A DNA stretch of 64,000 bases. It comes from Blastopirellula marina. GTDB taxonomy: Bacteria; Planctomycetota; Planctomycetia; Pirellulales; Pirellulaceae. The translations under genes and the position numbers were made by a program. This document shows positions 42,543 to 51,961 of the stretch, piece after piece (positions within the stretch are counted from its first letter, which is position 1; each line of letters opens with the position of its first letter). The notes below the pieces were generated by a model. It made no database searches, was not told where the DNA came from, and saw only the letters and a list, made by a program, of their open reading frames with translations. The stretch lies in the NCBI RefSeq assembly GCF_002967715.1, contig NZ_PUIA01000085.1, forward strand, positions 202,374-266,373, written 5' to 3'.

Positions 42543-44534
42543 ATGAAATGGTCAATACGAGGATTATTTCCTTACTTCTTCCCGCTAATCTTCGTAGTCG
42601 CTCTGTTTTTCGCGCTTCGGATGGGTTCGCTCCCCCCCGCCGACTTTACGTTTTCTAACGGTACCGAGCCGCAAACCGTCGATCCGGCAAAAAGTACCGG
42701 TGCCCCGGAAGGGCGGATCATCGACGCCATCTTCGAGGGGCTCTATCGCAAGATGCCCGACCCAAACGACCCCGATGAAATGCTTCCGATGCCTGCGATG
42801 GCCAAGTCGCACGAGGTTTCGGATGACCTGAAGACGTATACCTTCCATATGCGCGAAGGTGCCAAGTGGACCAACGGCGAGCCTGTTACCGCGCACGACT
42901 GGGAGTTCTCGTGGATGCGTTTTCTGCATCCTGAATCGCGAACGCAATACGCCTACCAGTTGTGGTATATCAAAAACGCCCAGCGTTTCACCACCGGCGA
43001 CCTCCACGAAGGAGACCGCGTGGAAGTGGAGCTGGCCGACCGTAAAGATCGCGCCCAGATGTTCCCGCGCGGCACGATGGTCTCTGGCATTCTTAAGAAG
43101 ATCGACACCTATTCGGCAGGAGCCCCCAAGTCCGACGACTCTGGTCATGGCGAATCGGGTAGTTCTTACAAAGTCTATACCGTTGACTGCGTGCCAGATA
43201 AAGACGGCGTTCCGCAGTGGGATGGCGAAAAGACCGAACGGGTTTTCTACCAATCAGGCATTCCTGAATCTTTCCTGGCCAAGCACCCCAAAGCTGAAGA
43301 AGCGATGCACGTGCTACTGCACTTCAGTGAAGTGGGAATCAAAGTGCCGGACGACATGACGCTGGTCATCCAGTTGGAATCTCCGACGCCGTACTTCCTG
43401 GAACTGGCCTCGTTCTATCCGATGCACGCGGTCAATCGTACGTGTATCGAAACGTTCGGCTACCCCAACTGGACCAAGCCGGAAAATATCGTCACCAACG
43501 GCCCCTACCAGATTCAGGAACGCCGCATCCGCGACCGAATTCGCCTGGCAAAAAACCCGACCTATTGGAACGCCGATGAAGTCAAGCTGGAGACGATCGA
43601 TGCCCTTGCGGTGCAGTCGAATACGACTCAGCTGAACATGTACATGAGCGGCGAAATGGAATGGGCAACCGATATTCCGAATCCCGTTCTCGATGACCTG
43701 AAGAAGTTGGATGAGGAAAAGAAGAAAGAGCCAGGGCGAGAAAACGAACGCAACGATCTGCTGATCGCCCCGATGCTTTCCACCTATTTCTATCGCGTCA
43801 ACACGACTCGCCCGCCTCTCGATAATCCCAAGGTGCGCCAGGCCCTGAACCTGGCAATCAACAAGCAAGAGATTGTCGACTTCGTCACACGTGGTGGCCA
43901 GGTTCCGGCCGGTTCGCTTGTTCCGCCCGGGATTACCGGCTACGAAGGTCCTCCGACCGAGGACTACGATCCCGAACGTGCCCGCGAGCTTCTGAAGGAA
44001 GCTCTCGGCGGCAAGAAGATGCGGCCGATCCAGATTCTGTACAACACGTCGGAAGGGCACAAGCAAATTGCCGAAGTGATTCAGCAGCAGTGGAAACGCA
44101 ATCTGCATATCGATGTTCAACTGCGAAACGTTGAATGGGGCGTCTACCTGACGACCGTTCGCGAGATGGATTACGATGTGGCTCGCGCCGGTTGGATTGG
44201 CGACTATCCCGATCCGAACACCTTCCTCGACATGTTCGTCACCGGCGGTGAAAACAACGAGACCGGCTGGAGCAACAAAGAGTACGATGCCTTGATTGAA
44301 TCGGCTCGCAGTGAAGCCGATCCCGAAAAACGCTTTGCCTTGCTCCGTCAGGCGGAAAAGATCCTGGTCAAGGAGATGCCAATTTTGCCGATCTACTTCT
44401 ATGTTTCGGTCAACATGGTTCGTCCGTACGTGAAGAACTTTTATCCGAATCTGCAGGATCTCCATCCCCTGCATATCCTCGAAATCGACGAAGAACAACG
44501 CGAAAAGATTCGCGAGTGGGAGGGCTTGGAGTGA
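42543..44534 (+). CDS. oppA: Oligopeptide ABC transporter substrate-binding protein
   Basis: The 663-residue protein belongs to family 5 extracellular solute-binding proteins (SBP_bac_5), as shown by GTEPQTVDPAKSTG near the start, NQ-like TNGPYQI and the final WIGDYPDPNTFLDMF motif. The N-terminus has an uncleaved-looking membrane anchor (FPYFFPLIFVVALFFALRMG) instead of a lipobox. About 100 extra residues (about 145-245) interrupt the usual fold. ATG 42543 is preferred to GTG 42528. It delivers peptides to the permeases encoded next and is the first gene of a five-gene operon. Confidence 0.9.
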   Translation: MKWSIRGLFPYFFPLIFVVALFFALRMGSLPPADFTFSNGTEPQTVDPAKSTGAPEGRIIDAIFEGLYRKMPDPNDPDEMLPMPAMAKSHEVSDDLKTYTFHMREGAKWTNGEPVTAHDWEFSWMRFLHPESRTQYAYQLWYIKNAQRFTTGDLHEGDRVEVELADRKDRAQMFPRGTMVSGILKKIDTYSAGAPKSDDSGHGESGSSYKVYTVDCVPDKDGVPQWDGEKTERVFYQSGIPESFLAKHPKAEEAMHVLLHFSEVGIKVPDDMTLVIQLESPTPYFLELASFYPMHAVNRTCIETFGYPNWTKPENIVTNGPYQIQERRIRDRIRLAKNPTYWNADEVKLETIDALAVQSNTTQLNMYMSGEMEWATDIPNPVLDDLKKLDEEKKKEPGRENERNDLLIAPMLSTYFYRVNTTRPPLDNPKVRQALNLAINKQEIVDFVTRGGQVPAGSLVPPGITGYEGPPTEDYDPERARELLKEALGGKKMRPIQILYNTSEGHKQIAEVIQQQWKRNLHIDVQLRNVEWGVYLTTVREMDYDVARAGWIGDYPDPNTFLDMFVTGGENNETGWSNKEYDALIESARSEADPEKRFALLRQAEKILVKEMPILPIYFYVSVNMVRPYVKNFYPNLQDLHPLHILEIDEEQREKIREWEGLE

Positions 44535-45454
44535 TTTACTTTTTGGCCAAACGGCTAATGTGGTTGGTGATCACGATGTGGGTCGTCTTCACGATTAGCT
44601 TCTTTTTGATGTGGACCGTCTCGCCGGAAGGGGCGCTGCTAAGCGAACGCCAGCTTCCCGAAGCGATCAAACGCAACCTGGAAGAGTACTACGACCTGGA
44701 TAAACCGCTCGCAACGCGGTACGTGAAGACGATGGGCAATTACATCGCCCTCAACCCAGGCCCCAGCATGAAGCTGATCGACAAGTCGGTCTTCGAGATC
44801 ATCGCCGAAGGCCTGCCCATTTCGATCTCGCTCGGTCTGCTTGGCCTCAGCTTCGCCATGCTGATCGGTTTCTCTTCCGGCATCATTTCGGCACTACGTC
44901 GGCAATCGGTAATCGACGTAACGTTCCGTATGATCGCCACGCTGGGGATCGCCATTCCCAACTTCGTATTGGCAGGCTTCGCGATCATTATCTTCGTGTT
45001 CGGACTGAACCTGTTTCCCGCGGCCGGATGGGGACGCCCGATCAATCTGGTGCTGCCGTCGCTTTGCCTGGCAGCTCCCTTCGCAGCGTACATCTCGCGT
45101 CTCACGCGAACGGGCATGCTGGAAGTGCTCGGCCAAGACTACATTCGCACGGCCTACGCCAAGGGGCTGATGCCTGCGACGGTGGTGCTGAAGCATGCGT
45201 TTCGCGGAGCCATCTTGCCGGTGGTCTCGTTCCTGGGTCCTGCCACGGCTGGCATCCTGACCGGATCGCTGGTGCTCGAACGTATCTTCTTTATTCCTGG
45301 CCTGGGCAGTCACTTCATCGAAGCGGTACAGCAGAAAGATCACCCCGTCAGTCTGGCGGTGGTGATGATCTACACGTTTCTGTTGTTCTCGATGAATACG
45401 CTGGTCGACCTTTCGTACGGTTTGATCGATCCACGCGTCAAGCTAGACAAGTAA
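44531..45454 (+). CDS. oppB: Oligopeptide ABC permease OppB
   Basis: The 307-residue inner-membrane permease has six helices. The GTG start overlaps the SBP stop (GTGA) and has GGAGG upstream; an earlier GTG at 44516 would add five residues. The EAA loop reads YIRTAYAKGLMPATVVLKHA, the contact with the ATPase. The N-terminal YFLAKRLMWLVITMW is typical of OppB/DppB. It forms the pore with OppC. Confidence 0.93.
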   Translation: MIYFLAKRLMWLVITMWVVFTISFFLMWTVSPEGALLSERQLPEAIKRNLEEYYDLDKPLATRYVKTMGNYIALNPGPSMKLIDKSVFEIIAEGLPISISLGLLGLSFAMLIGFSSGIISALRRQSVIDVTFRMIATLGIAIPNFVLAGFAIIIFVFGLNLFPAAGWGRPINLVLPSLCLAAPFAAYISRLTRTGMLEVLGQDYIRTAYAKGLMPATVVLKHAFRGAILPVVSFLGPATAGILTGSLVLERIFFIPGLGSHFIEAVQQKDHPVSLAVVMIYTFLLFSMNTLVDLSYGLIDPRVKLDK

Positions 45455-45469
45455 TTCCTCGCTGCGAAG

Positions 45470-46651
45470 GTGAAAGCCTTGGATTCCCTGAAAAAGCACG
45501 ACCCCTACGCCGACGCGTTGCCGCCGATCGAGAAGTATCAGGCCATGTACAACGAGGCGAGAAGCATCCGCGGGATCTCGCTGTGGCAAGATGCCTGGCG
45601 TCGACTTCGCCGCGACTGGGTCTCGATGACGGCCCTCAGTTTCCTGGTCCTGTTGGCCCTGGCAGCGATCTTCACGCCCCTATTTCCACTGCAGTCGCCG
45701 CGGGAACAAGACCTGGCCAATCGCCTGGCCTTGCCTCCAGAATTCCACTCGACCACCCAGAAGGCGAACGCAGAAGGGGAGAAACAAACCGTCCCCGTCA
45801 GCCTGCACCTGAAAGACCTGGAAGGGGAAGAGTTCGATCGCCGCGTCGGCGAACTGTGGACCGACCCGACCGGCCTCGACATGTTCCTGCTGCATATCCG
45901 GTTGGCGATCTTTGGAGACTACTGCCTGCCCAGTATCTGTGGTACCGACCTGCTGGGGCGTGACCTCCTTTCGCGTCTGTTTTATGGGGCCCGCGTTTCG
46001 CTGATTGTGGGGCTGGTGGCCACGCTCGTTTCGCTGATTATTGGGGTCAGCTACGGGGCAATCGCCGGTTACTCAGGTGGGATCGTCGACGACTTCATGA
46101 TGCGGGTAGTCGACATCTTGTATTCGGTTCCGTTCATCTTCCTGGTGCTGTTTCTGATTACGATCCTCAGCGAAGACGACGTCAAAAAGTGGCTGGAAAG
46201 TTACGGCATCAGCCGCATCGTGATTCTGTATATCGTGATCGGGGCCGTCTACTGGCTGACGATGGCCCGCGTGGTACGAGGCCAGATCATCAGCTTGAAG
46301 AACGAACAATTCGTCGACGCGGCTCGCACGGTGGGAGCCAGCGGGATGCGAATTGTCTTTCTGCACCTGGTACCGAACGTGATGAGCATCGTGATCGTTT
46401 ACCTGACACTGACCATCCCGGCGGTGATGCTGTTCGAGGCGTTCCTGTCGTTTCTCGGCCTGGGTGTCGAAGCCCCGGCAGTGAGCTGGGGTGTGCTGGC
46501 CGAAGAAGGTCTGAAGGTGATCACGCCGGTCAAAATCTACTGGTGGCTGGTGGTCTTCCCTGCTTTGGCTTTGGCATCGACGTTGTACTCGTTGAACTTT
46601 CTGGGTGACGGCCTGCGTGACGCGCTCGACCCGCGAATGAAGAATCGATAA
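45470..46651 (+). CDS. oppC: Oligopeptide ABC permease OppC with periplasmic insert
   Basis: This 393-residue permease starts at GTG. After the first helix (about 52-70) it has a polar segment of about 70-80 residues (about 78-150) not usual in OppC. The standard motif [20 protein letters not shown] follows, then five helices and the EAA loop [19 protein letters not shown]. The insert may contact the enlarged SBP. The gene is 15 bp after oppB. Confidence 0.92.
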   Translation: MKALDSLKKHDPYADALPPIEKYQAMYNEARSIRGISLWQDAWRRLRRDWVSMTALSFLVLLALAAIFTPLFPLQSPREQDLANRLALPPEFHSTTQKANAEGEKQTVPVSLHLKDLEGEEFDRRVGELWTDPTGLDMFLLHIRLAIFGDYCLPSICGTDLLGRDLLSRLFYGARVSLIVGLVATLVSLIIGVSYGAIAGYSGGIVDDFMMRVVDILYSVPFIFLVLFLITILSEDDVKKWLESYGISRIVILYIVIGAVYWLTMARVVRGQIISLKNEQFVDAARTVGASGMRIVFLHLVPNVMSIVIVYLTLTIPAVMLFEAFLSFLGLGVEAPAVSWGVLAEEGLKVITPVKIYWWLVVFPALALASTLYSLNFLGDGLRDALDPRMKNR

Positions 46652-46661
46652 GGGTAAGTTT

Positions 46662-47720
46662 GTGACTGGTGAAACAACGAGCGTCTCGACGATCGACAAA
46701 CCTTCCGGCACCGGCAAAGTGCTACTGGAAGTGCGTGACCTGGCCGTCGAATTCCGCACCGAAGAAGGTATCTTCAAAGCCGTTCGCGGGGTCGATTTCG
46801 ATCTGCGAGCTGGCGAAACACTAGGCATCGTGGGTGAGTCTGGCTCTGGCAAGTCGGTCACCAACCTGGCCATGCTAGGGCTCATTCCCCAGCCCCCCGG
46901 CAAGATCACCAGCGGCAGTGCCATGTACAACGGCCGCGACCTGCTGAAGATGAACGATAAGGAACTCGCGTCGATTCGCGGGAACCGCATCGCGATGATC
47001 TTCCAGGACCCGATGACCACGCTCAATCCATTCCTGACCATCGACGAACAGCTGACCGAGGTCACGCGAAAGCATCTGGGGCTTTCCTACAAAGAAGCCC
47101 TCGACCGCGCGGTCGAGATGCTCGAAAAAGTAGGCATCCCCGGTGCCAAACGCCGCGTGTTCAACTATCCGCACGAGTTCTCTGGCGGTATGCGGCAACG
47201 CGTCGTGATCGCGATGGCACTCTCGTGTAATCCCGAGATCCTGATCGCCGACGAACCGACCACCGCGCTCGACGTCACCATCCAGGCCCAGATTCTGGAA
47301 CTGATGCAGGAGCTGCAAGAGGAACACAACACGGCGATCGTCATGATCACCCACGACCTGGGCGTGATCGCCAACATGGCCAACGACGTGCTGGTGATGT
47401 ACGCCGGTCGCAAGGTGGAACAAGCCAGGGTCCATGATCTATTCACCGACCCACGTCACCCTTATACGCTGGGCCTGCTCAATTCGATTCCGCGCATCGA
47501 CGAAGAAGTCGGAGCCGAACTCTCGCCCATCAAGGGTCAGCCGCCAGACATGAGCGAGGCCATCCCCGGCTGTTCGTTCTATCCGCGTTGTCCCTATCAC
47601 GTCGACGAATGCCTGAAGACCGATCCGCCGCTCGTTCAAATCGACAACGGAACCTTGCACGCGTGTATTCGCGATGTCACCAAGCTCGATCCGCCGGTTC
47701 CACCGACTGCCACTCCCTAA
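46662..47720 (+). CDS. oppD: Oligopeptide ABC ATPase OppD
   Basis: This 352-residue ATPase has Walker A GESGSGKS, signature [14 protein letters not shown], Walker [13 protein letters not shown] and the H-loop THD. The C-terminal oligopeptide-transporter extension has Cys residues ([14 protein letters not shown]) that in Opp/Dpp ATPases bind an Fe-S cluster. The start is GTG, with GGGTAAG upstream. It drives the OppB/OppC pore together with OppF. Confidence 0.95.
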   Translation: MTGETTSVSTIDKPSGTGKVLLEVRDLAVEFRTEEGIFKAVRGVDFDLRAGETLGIVGESGSGKSVTNLAMLGLIPQPPGKITSGSAMYNGRDLLKMNDKELASIRGNRIAMIFQDPMTTLNPFLTIDEQLTEVTRKHLGLSYKEALDRAVEMLEKVGIPGAKRRVFNYPHEFSGGMRQRVVIAMALSCNPEILIADEPTTALDVTIQAQILELMQELQEEHNTAIVMITHDLGVIANMANDVLVMYAGRKVEQARVHDLFTDPRHPYTLGLLNSIPRIDEEVGAELSPIKGQPPDMSEAIPGCSFYPRCPYHVDECLKTDPPLVQIDNGTLHACIRDVTKLDPPVPPTATP

Positions 47721-47745
47721 CGACTTAGCCTAAGCTACTGCATCC

Positions 47746-48747
47746 ATGTCACAAGCATCAGACGCCTCTCCTGTTCTCGAAGTCCGCGACCTGAAAGTTC
47801 ACTTTCCGGTCCGTCGCGGCAGTTGGTTCGCGTCCCATACCGAATTCGTGCGGGCCGTCGATGGCGTTTCCTTTGACGTGAAGCCAGGCGAAACGTTTGG
47901 GCTGGTGGGGGAAAGTGGTTGCGGAAAATCAACCACGGCCCGAGCCATTATGAACCTGGTCAAGCCGACCGATGGTACTATTCACCTAGCCGGAAAACGA
48001 ATCGACAACCTTTCGCCGGCTGCCATGCGACATCATCGCAGCGACCTGCAGATGATCTTTCAGGATCCGTACGCCTCGCTCAATCCGCGTATGACCGTCG
48101 GCACGATCATTGGCGAGCCCTTGTCGATCTTCGGGCTGAAATCGGGCCTCGATCGCAAGCTGGAAGTGATGCGGCTGATGGATGTCGTCGGGCTCAATCC
48201 ACGCTTCGTGAATCGCTATCCGCACGAGTTCTCTGGTGGGCAGCGACAACGTATTGGTATTGCTCGGGCACTGGCCGCCCGACCGAAGGTTATTGTCTGC
48301 GACGAACCCATCTCCGCGCTCGACGTTTCCATTCAGGCCCAGGTGATCAACCTGCTGATGGATCTTCAGCAGAAGCTGGGAGTCGCCTATGTCTTCATCG
48401 CGCACGACTTGAGCGTCGTGCGGCATATCTCGCATCGTATCGGTGTGATGTACCTGGGACGCATCGTCGAGCTTTCCGAATCGCAAGAGTTGTTCCGGCA
48501 ACCGATGCACCCCTACACGCAAGCTCTGCTGTCGGCCATTCCGGTGCCAGATCCCGATATCGAACGCAAACGGCAGCGTATCGTCCTGCAAGGGGAAGTC
48601 CCCTCGCCCGATACGTTCTATCCCGGCTGTCCCTTTGCCGATCGCTGCCCGATTGTGCAGCCTGAGAAATGCACGGCCAGCCCACCGCCACTGGAAGGGA
48701 AACCTCATCCGGCTGCCTGCTTCTTTACTAGCGATAAGTCGGCCTAA
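47746..48747 (+). CDS. oppF: Oligopeptide ABC ATPase OppF
   Basis: This 333-residue ATPase has Walker A GESGCGKS, signature SGGQRQRIGIARAL, Walker B VIVCDEPISALD and the H-loop AHD. The C-terminus carries the conserved CPFADRCPIVQPEKC cluster-binding region. It is the last gene of the operon, 25 bp after oppD. Its stop overlaps by 4 bp the stop of a convergent gene. Confidence 0.95.
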   Translation: MSQASDASPVLEVRDLKVHFPVRRGSWFASHTEFVRAVDGVSFDVKPGETFGLVGESGCGKSTTARAIMNLVKPTDGTIHLAGKRIDNLSPAAMRHHRSDLQMIFQDPYASLNPRMTVGTIIGEPLSIFGLKSGLDRKLEVMRLMDVVGLNPRFVNRYPHEFSGGQRQRIGIARALAARPKVIVCDEPISALDVSIQAQVINLLMDLQQKLGVAYVFIAHDLSVVRHISHRIGVMYLGRIVELSESQELFRQPMHPYTQALLSAIPVPDPDIERKRQRIVLQGEVPSPDTFYPGCPFADRCPIVQPEKCTASPPPLEGKPHPAACFFTSDKSA

Positions 48748-49256
48748 CTCGCAGCCGATCCCGATTTGGAATTCGAGAGGTCGTCGGCCATCTTCACGAT
48801 CGACGAGCCTGTTCGCATGCGTCTCGATTCCATGTAGAACCGCACGATCGCTTCGACTTCTGGTTTCATGCTACGGCAAGCCAGGTCGATTGAGGCGAAG
48901 CCTGCCAAAGGAGAGTCGTCCTGCGTGAGGTAAAGGATCACCCCTTGGGCATGCGTTTCAAAGCGAGCGATCTCTCGCCAAGGCGTCTTGCGGCTTCCGA
49001 GAAATGAATTCTGAATGACGCCGCGTGGTCCCAGGTCGATACGTACCGGAACGAACATCTTCCAAGTTGCGGCCAGGCAAGCCAGCACGACCACCAGCGA
49101 GACCCAGACATGCACCGTGCCTGAATAGGTTAGAAATGCGAGCACGATTAGCAGCAGTGCTGTCGTGGCTTGGGCGATATGATCATCGCGAATGGGTAGA
49201 CGCACCAAGGATAACTCTGGTGAGTGCGTCTCGAATTCCCGACTGGATGGAGCCAT
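48744..49256 (-). CDS. Membrane protein with PH-like domain, unknown
   Basis: The 170-residue protein has two neighbouring membrane helices (about 30-50 and 52-72, TALLLIVLAFLTYSG and VSLVVVLACLAATW). A C-terminal cytoplasmic domain contains RIDLGPRGVIQNSFLGSRKT and PWREIARFETHAQGVILYL, the strand order of bacterial PH-like domains (DUF304/YdbT type). This is a fold-level guess. No operon partner is obvious. Confidence 0.6.
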   Translation of the reverse strand: MAPSSREFETHSPELSLVRLPIRDDHIAQATTALLLIVLAFLTYSGTVHVWVSLVVVLACLAATWKMFVPVRIDLGPRGVIQNSFLGSRKTPWREIARFETHAQGVILYLTQDDSPLAGFASIDLACRSMKPEVEAIVRFYMESRRMRTGSSIVKMADDLSNSKSGSAAS

Positions 49257-49307
49257 GTATCGCCGATCAATGGCCCTTGATGGGAAAGGGCGTCTTGGGT
49301 GTTAAAC

Positions 49308-49682
49308 TCATGTGGGGGCGTCATCACCAATTGACGTAGGATGATGATTAGGTGTTCGCAGCGCACCGGCAATCATTATTCCCACGCTCCAGTATAGGAT
49401 ACTCAGAATCACCAGGCTCCAGGTAACGATGGTGGGAAAGTTCTTGGAAAAGAGAATCTTAATTGGTGGTTCTGCGCTCCGTTGAACGGGCCTGATAGCA
49501 CTTGTATGGTCGCGATCCTGCCGCTGATCCAATTCTTCGGTCAGCTTCTGCCAGTTTTCGGTGGCTTGCGGCGTATTGTACGTCAAAGCGACCCACTGGC
49601 GAGTTTGCAGTAAGCCGTAAACGACCACGATTACCAGCAGAACGTAACCGCCCCACATTCCAATTAGCGTTCGCCGATGCAT
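49308..49682 (-). CDS. Small two-helix membrane protein coupled to the amidohydrolase
   Basis: The 124-residue product starts at an ATG that overlaps the amidohydrolase stop (TAATG). It has two membrane helices (about 8-24, WGGYVLLVIVVVYGLL, and about 84-104, VTWSLVILSILYWSVGIMI) with a polar loop between. No family is recognised. The overlap implies co-expression with the M20 enzyme. Confidence 0.6.
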   Translation of the reverse strand: MHRRTLIGMWGGYVLLVIVVVYGLLQTRQWVALTYNTPQATENWQKLTEELDQRQDRDHTSAIRPVQRSAEPPIKILFSKNFPTIVTWSLVILSILYWSVGIMIAGALRTPNHHPTSIGDDAPT

Positions 49683-51037
49683 TACTGCGAGTCCGGTTTG
49701 TTCTCGAAAAGCTCCAGCAGCGCGATCACCGTCGCACTCACGCCGGTCTCTAGGCACTGCTCGGCATCGGGATAATACAACGGCGAGTGTAGCGATGGGG
49801 GATCTTGCCCCAATTGCTGGTAACGATCGAGCCGCTTCGCATCCACCGAGCCTAATCGGTACATGAAGATCGGCACGCCAGCGAGCCCATATCGGCTGAA
49901 GTCTTCGCCCCCCATCGAAGGATCGATCGGCACAATCTTTTCATCGCCAAACGCATGATTGAAGTGCTTCACGATTCGCCAGGTGAGGTGCTTATCGTTA
50001 AACAGGCTTGGCGTTCCTTCGCTGATCACGATCTTCGGTTCGGGGGCCCGATAGCTGATCGCGACCGCTTTGGCCTTACGCTGGATCGCATCGAGCAACT
50101 GCTTGCGGACTTCATCGCCGTAGCTGCGTACCGTCAGTTGTAAATGACACTCGTCGCCGATGATGTTGTGCTTGGTTCCCCCATGGATCGCACCAACCGT
50201 AATAACGGCCGGATCGGTCGGTTTGATCTCGCGGCTGACAATCGTCTGCAGATCGAGAATCAACTGGGCGGCCTGGACGATCGGGTCTACCGTCGCATAA
50301 GGATGAGCGCCGTGGCCTCCCTTTCCCTGCACATAAATATCGACACTATCGACATTGGCCATCGCGTAGCCGGCACGATATCCCACTGTACCGGTCGGCA
50401 GGTTGGGATCGACATGCAAAGCAATCGCATAGTCTGGCTTCGGGAAGCGCTCGAACAGCCCGTCCTCGAGCATTGCTTTGGCCCCCTGCCCTTTTTCTTC
50501 GGCCGGCTGGCCGATGACCATCAGCGTGCCGTGCCACTGATCGCGATGCGTGGCCATATACCGGGCAGTGCCCAGCACGTTGGTCATATGGATATCGTGG
50601 CCGCACGCATGCATCACGCCCGACTGGGTGCCATCTTCCAGCGTGACCTTCTCTTTCGAGGCATATACCAGTTCGGTGTTCTCGGTTACCGGCAGCCCGT
50701 CGAGATCGGTCCGCAGCATCACGGTGGATCCTTCGCCGTTACGCAGCAGGGCCACCAGGCCATGTCCACCCACGCCGGTCGTAACCTCGTAACCGGCCGT
50801 TTTCAGCAGGTCGGCCAGCCGCTTGGCGGTTTGCTCTTCCTGAAACGAAACCTCTGGATGCGTATGAAAGTCTTGGTAGATTTCGACTAACGAACCGATC
50901 TGACCGTCCACCCATTGCTTGACCGATTTGGCATCTCGATGGGGGGGGTCGGCCTTAGCATCAGCCAGGGGTATCATGCCGCAAATCGTGACGAGCAAAC
51001 ACGTAACGGCAGATGAAGCGACGCGAGCCCAAACCAT
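49682..51037 (-). CDS. Secreted M20 amidohydrolase
   Basis: The 451-residue enzyme has a signal peptide (VTCLLVTICGMIPLADA). Its M20D peptidase core hydrolyses N-acyl amino acids or similar amides. Metal ligands are visible in HACGHDIHMTN (Cys145, His147) and PAEEKG (Glu180/Glu181), with a lid domain in between and a C-terminal GGEDFSRY. These match hippurate/IAA-amino-acid hydrolases. Export to the periplasm is unusual for that subgroup but frequent in planctomycetes. The coupled membrane protein follows. Confidence 0.9.
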   Translation of the reverse strand: MVWARVASSAVTCLLVTICGMIPLADAKADPPHRDAKSVKQWVDGQIGSLVEIYQDFHTHPEVSFQEEQTAKRLADLLKTAGYEVTTGVGGHGLVALLRNGEGSTVMLRTDLDGLPVTENTELVYASKEKVTLEDGTQSGVMHACGHDIHMTNVLGTARYMATHRDQWHGTLMVIGQPAEEKGQGAKAMLEDGLFERFPKPDYAIALHVDPNLPTGTVGYRAGYAMANVDSVDIYVQGKGGHGAHPYATVDPIVQAAQLILDLQTIVSREIKPTDPAVITVGAIHGGTKHNIIGDECHLQLTVRSYGDEVRKQLLDAIQRKAKAVAISYRAPEPKIVISEGTPSLFNDKHLTWRIVKHFNHAFGDEKIVPIDPSMGGEDFSRYGLAGVPIFMYRLGSVDAKRLDRYQQLGQDPPSLHSPLYYPDAEQCLETGVSATVIALLELFENKPDSQ

Positions 51038-51138
51038 GGATTAATATCTCAAAAAAAAGATGTGAATTACGCCTTGCCAAAAAGTAGGGATCACGGTTAT
51101 CATCCCTAGGTAGATTATAACACGGTCTAATTTTATAC

Positions 51139-51179
51139 GAGCAGACGTCCGGAACTCATCCAACGGCGTCTGCTCATTT
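51139..51179. terminator. Hairpin between rdgB and the M20 gene
   Basis: GAGCAGACG (51139-51147) pairs with CGTCTGCTC (51167-51175) around a 19-nt loop, 20 bp after the rdgB stop. ATTTT follows on the plus strand only. It is a plausible end of the rdgB transcript, though the T-run is poor on the minus strand. Confidence 0.45.
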
Positions 51180-51194
51180 TACTTCTTGACCGTC

Positions 51195-51827
51195 TTATTG
51201 GGCTAATAGCGTTGGATTCTTTGCCAACATTGCCCCCAACTGCTCGACGAATGCCCGGGATGCTTTGGCCCGGTGGCTGATCAACCCCTTGATCGCCGGC
51301 CCCATCTCGCCAAACGTGCGATGATATTCCCGCAGCTCGAACAGCGGATCGTAGCCAAAACCATGGGTGCCGCGGCGTTGGGTGATGATTCGACCATGGC
51401 ATTTGTCTTCCGCTTGAAGCACGACCTCTCCCTGCGGATTGGAAAGGACGATGTGGCACACGTAGTGGGCACCCCGTTTTTCCGGTGGCAGGCCTTCCAA
51501 CTTTTCCAATAGCAGGTCGTTGTTCTTCTCGTCGGTCGCATCGTCGCCTGAGAACCGGGCCGAATAGATCCCCGGGGCACCTTTGAGCGCATCGACACAC
51601 AGCCCGCTATCTTCAGCCAATACCCATTGCCCGATCGCAACCGCCTGCTGGGTTGCCTTCTTGGCGGCGTTCTCGGCGAAAGAGTGACCATCTTCGACTA
51701 CCTCGATGGCAGCGGGAAATTCTTCCAGCGTTTTCAGTTCGATGCCCAGCGGCACCATCAGACGCTGCAGTTCACCCCGCTTCTTTTGATTGTAAGTGCC
51801 TAGCACCATTTGCCGGTTGTCGGACAT
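51195..51827 (-). CDS. rdgB: RdgB/HAM1 non-canonical purine NTP pyrophosphatase
   Basis: The 210-residue enzyme removes dITP, XTP and similar nucleotides from the pool. It shows GTYNQKKRGEL in place of the usual T-x-N-x-x-K start, the central AEDSGLCVDALKGAPGIYSARF, GTHGFGYDPLF, and HRAKASRAF at the C-terminus. ATG 51827 matches the family start; the longer frame upstream adds 28 non-conserved residues. It lies just downstream of the SPOR-like gene but a terminator separates them. Confidence 0.92.
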   Translation of the reverse strand: MSDNRQMVLGTYNQKKRGELQRLMVPLGIELKTLEEFPAAIEVVEDGHSFAENAAKKATQQAVAIGQWVLAEDSGLCVDALKGAPGIYSARFSGDDATDEKNNDLLLEKLEGLPPEKRGAHYVCHIVLSNPQGEVVLQAEDKCHGRIITQRRGTHGFGYDPLFELREYHRTFGEMGPAIKGLISHRAKASRAFVEQLGAMLAKNPTLLAQ

Positions 51828-51896
51828 TGCTCGTATTCTTTTCGGGGCTGGTAGTTTCGTTGTCGGCTGAGGACATCGTAACGAGAAACGAGCGCA

Positions 51897-51928
51897 TAAA
51901 AAAGGTTCCACGAAGGATCGTGGAACCT
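51897..51928 (-). terminator. Intrinsic terminator after the SPOR-like gene
   Basis: A perfect 10-bp stem (AGGTTCCACG at 51903-51912, CGTGGAACCT at 51919-51928) is followed on the minus strand by a T-run (51897-51903). It lies about 33 bp after the stop of the upstream secreted-protein gene. Confidence 0.85.
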
Positions 51929-51961
51929 GGCATGATTGATCTGGTGTCGTTCGCGATGGTT

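Noticed and set aside
43314..44498. Minus-strand ORF of 394 codons opposite the oligopeptide-binding protein
   Set aside because: It is a shadow frame: the plus strand encodes a complete SBP family 5 protein in an intact operon.
45028..45963. Plus-strand ORF of 311 codons across the oppB-oppC junction
   Set aside because: It is in a different frame from both permeases, is Arg/Pro/Gly-rich, and would cover conserved permease sequence.
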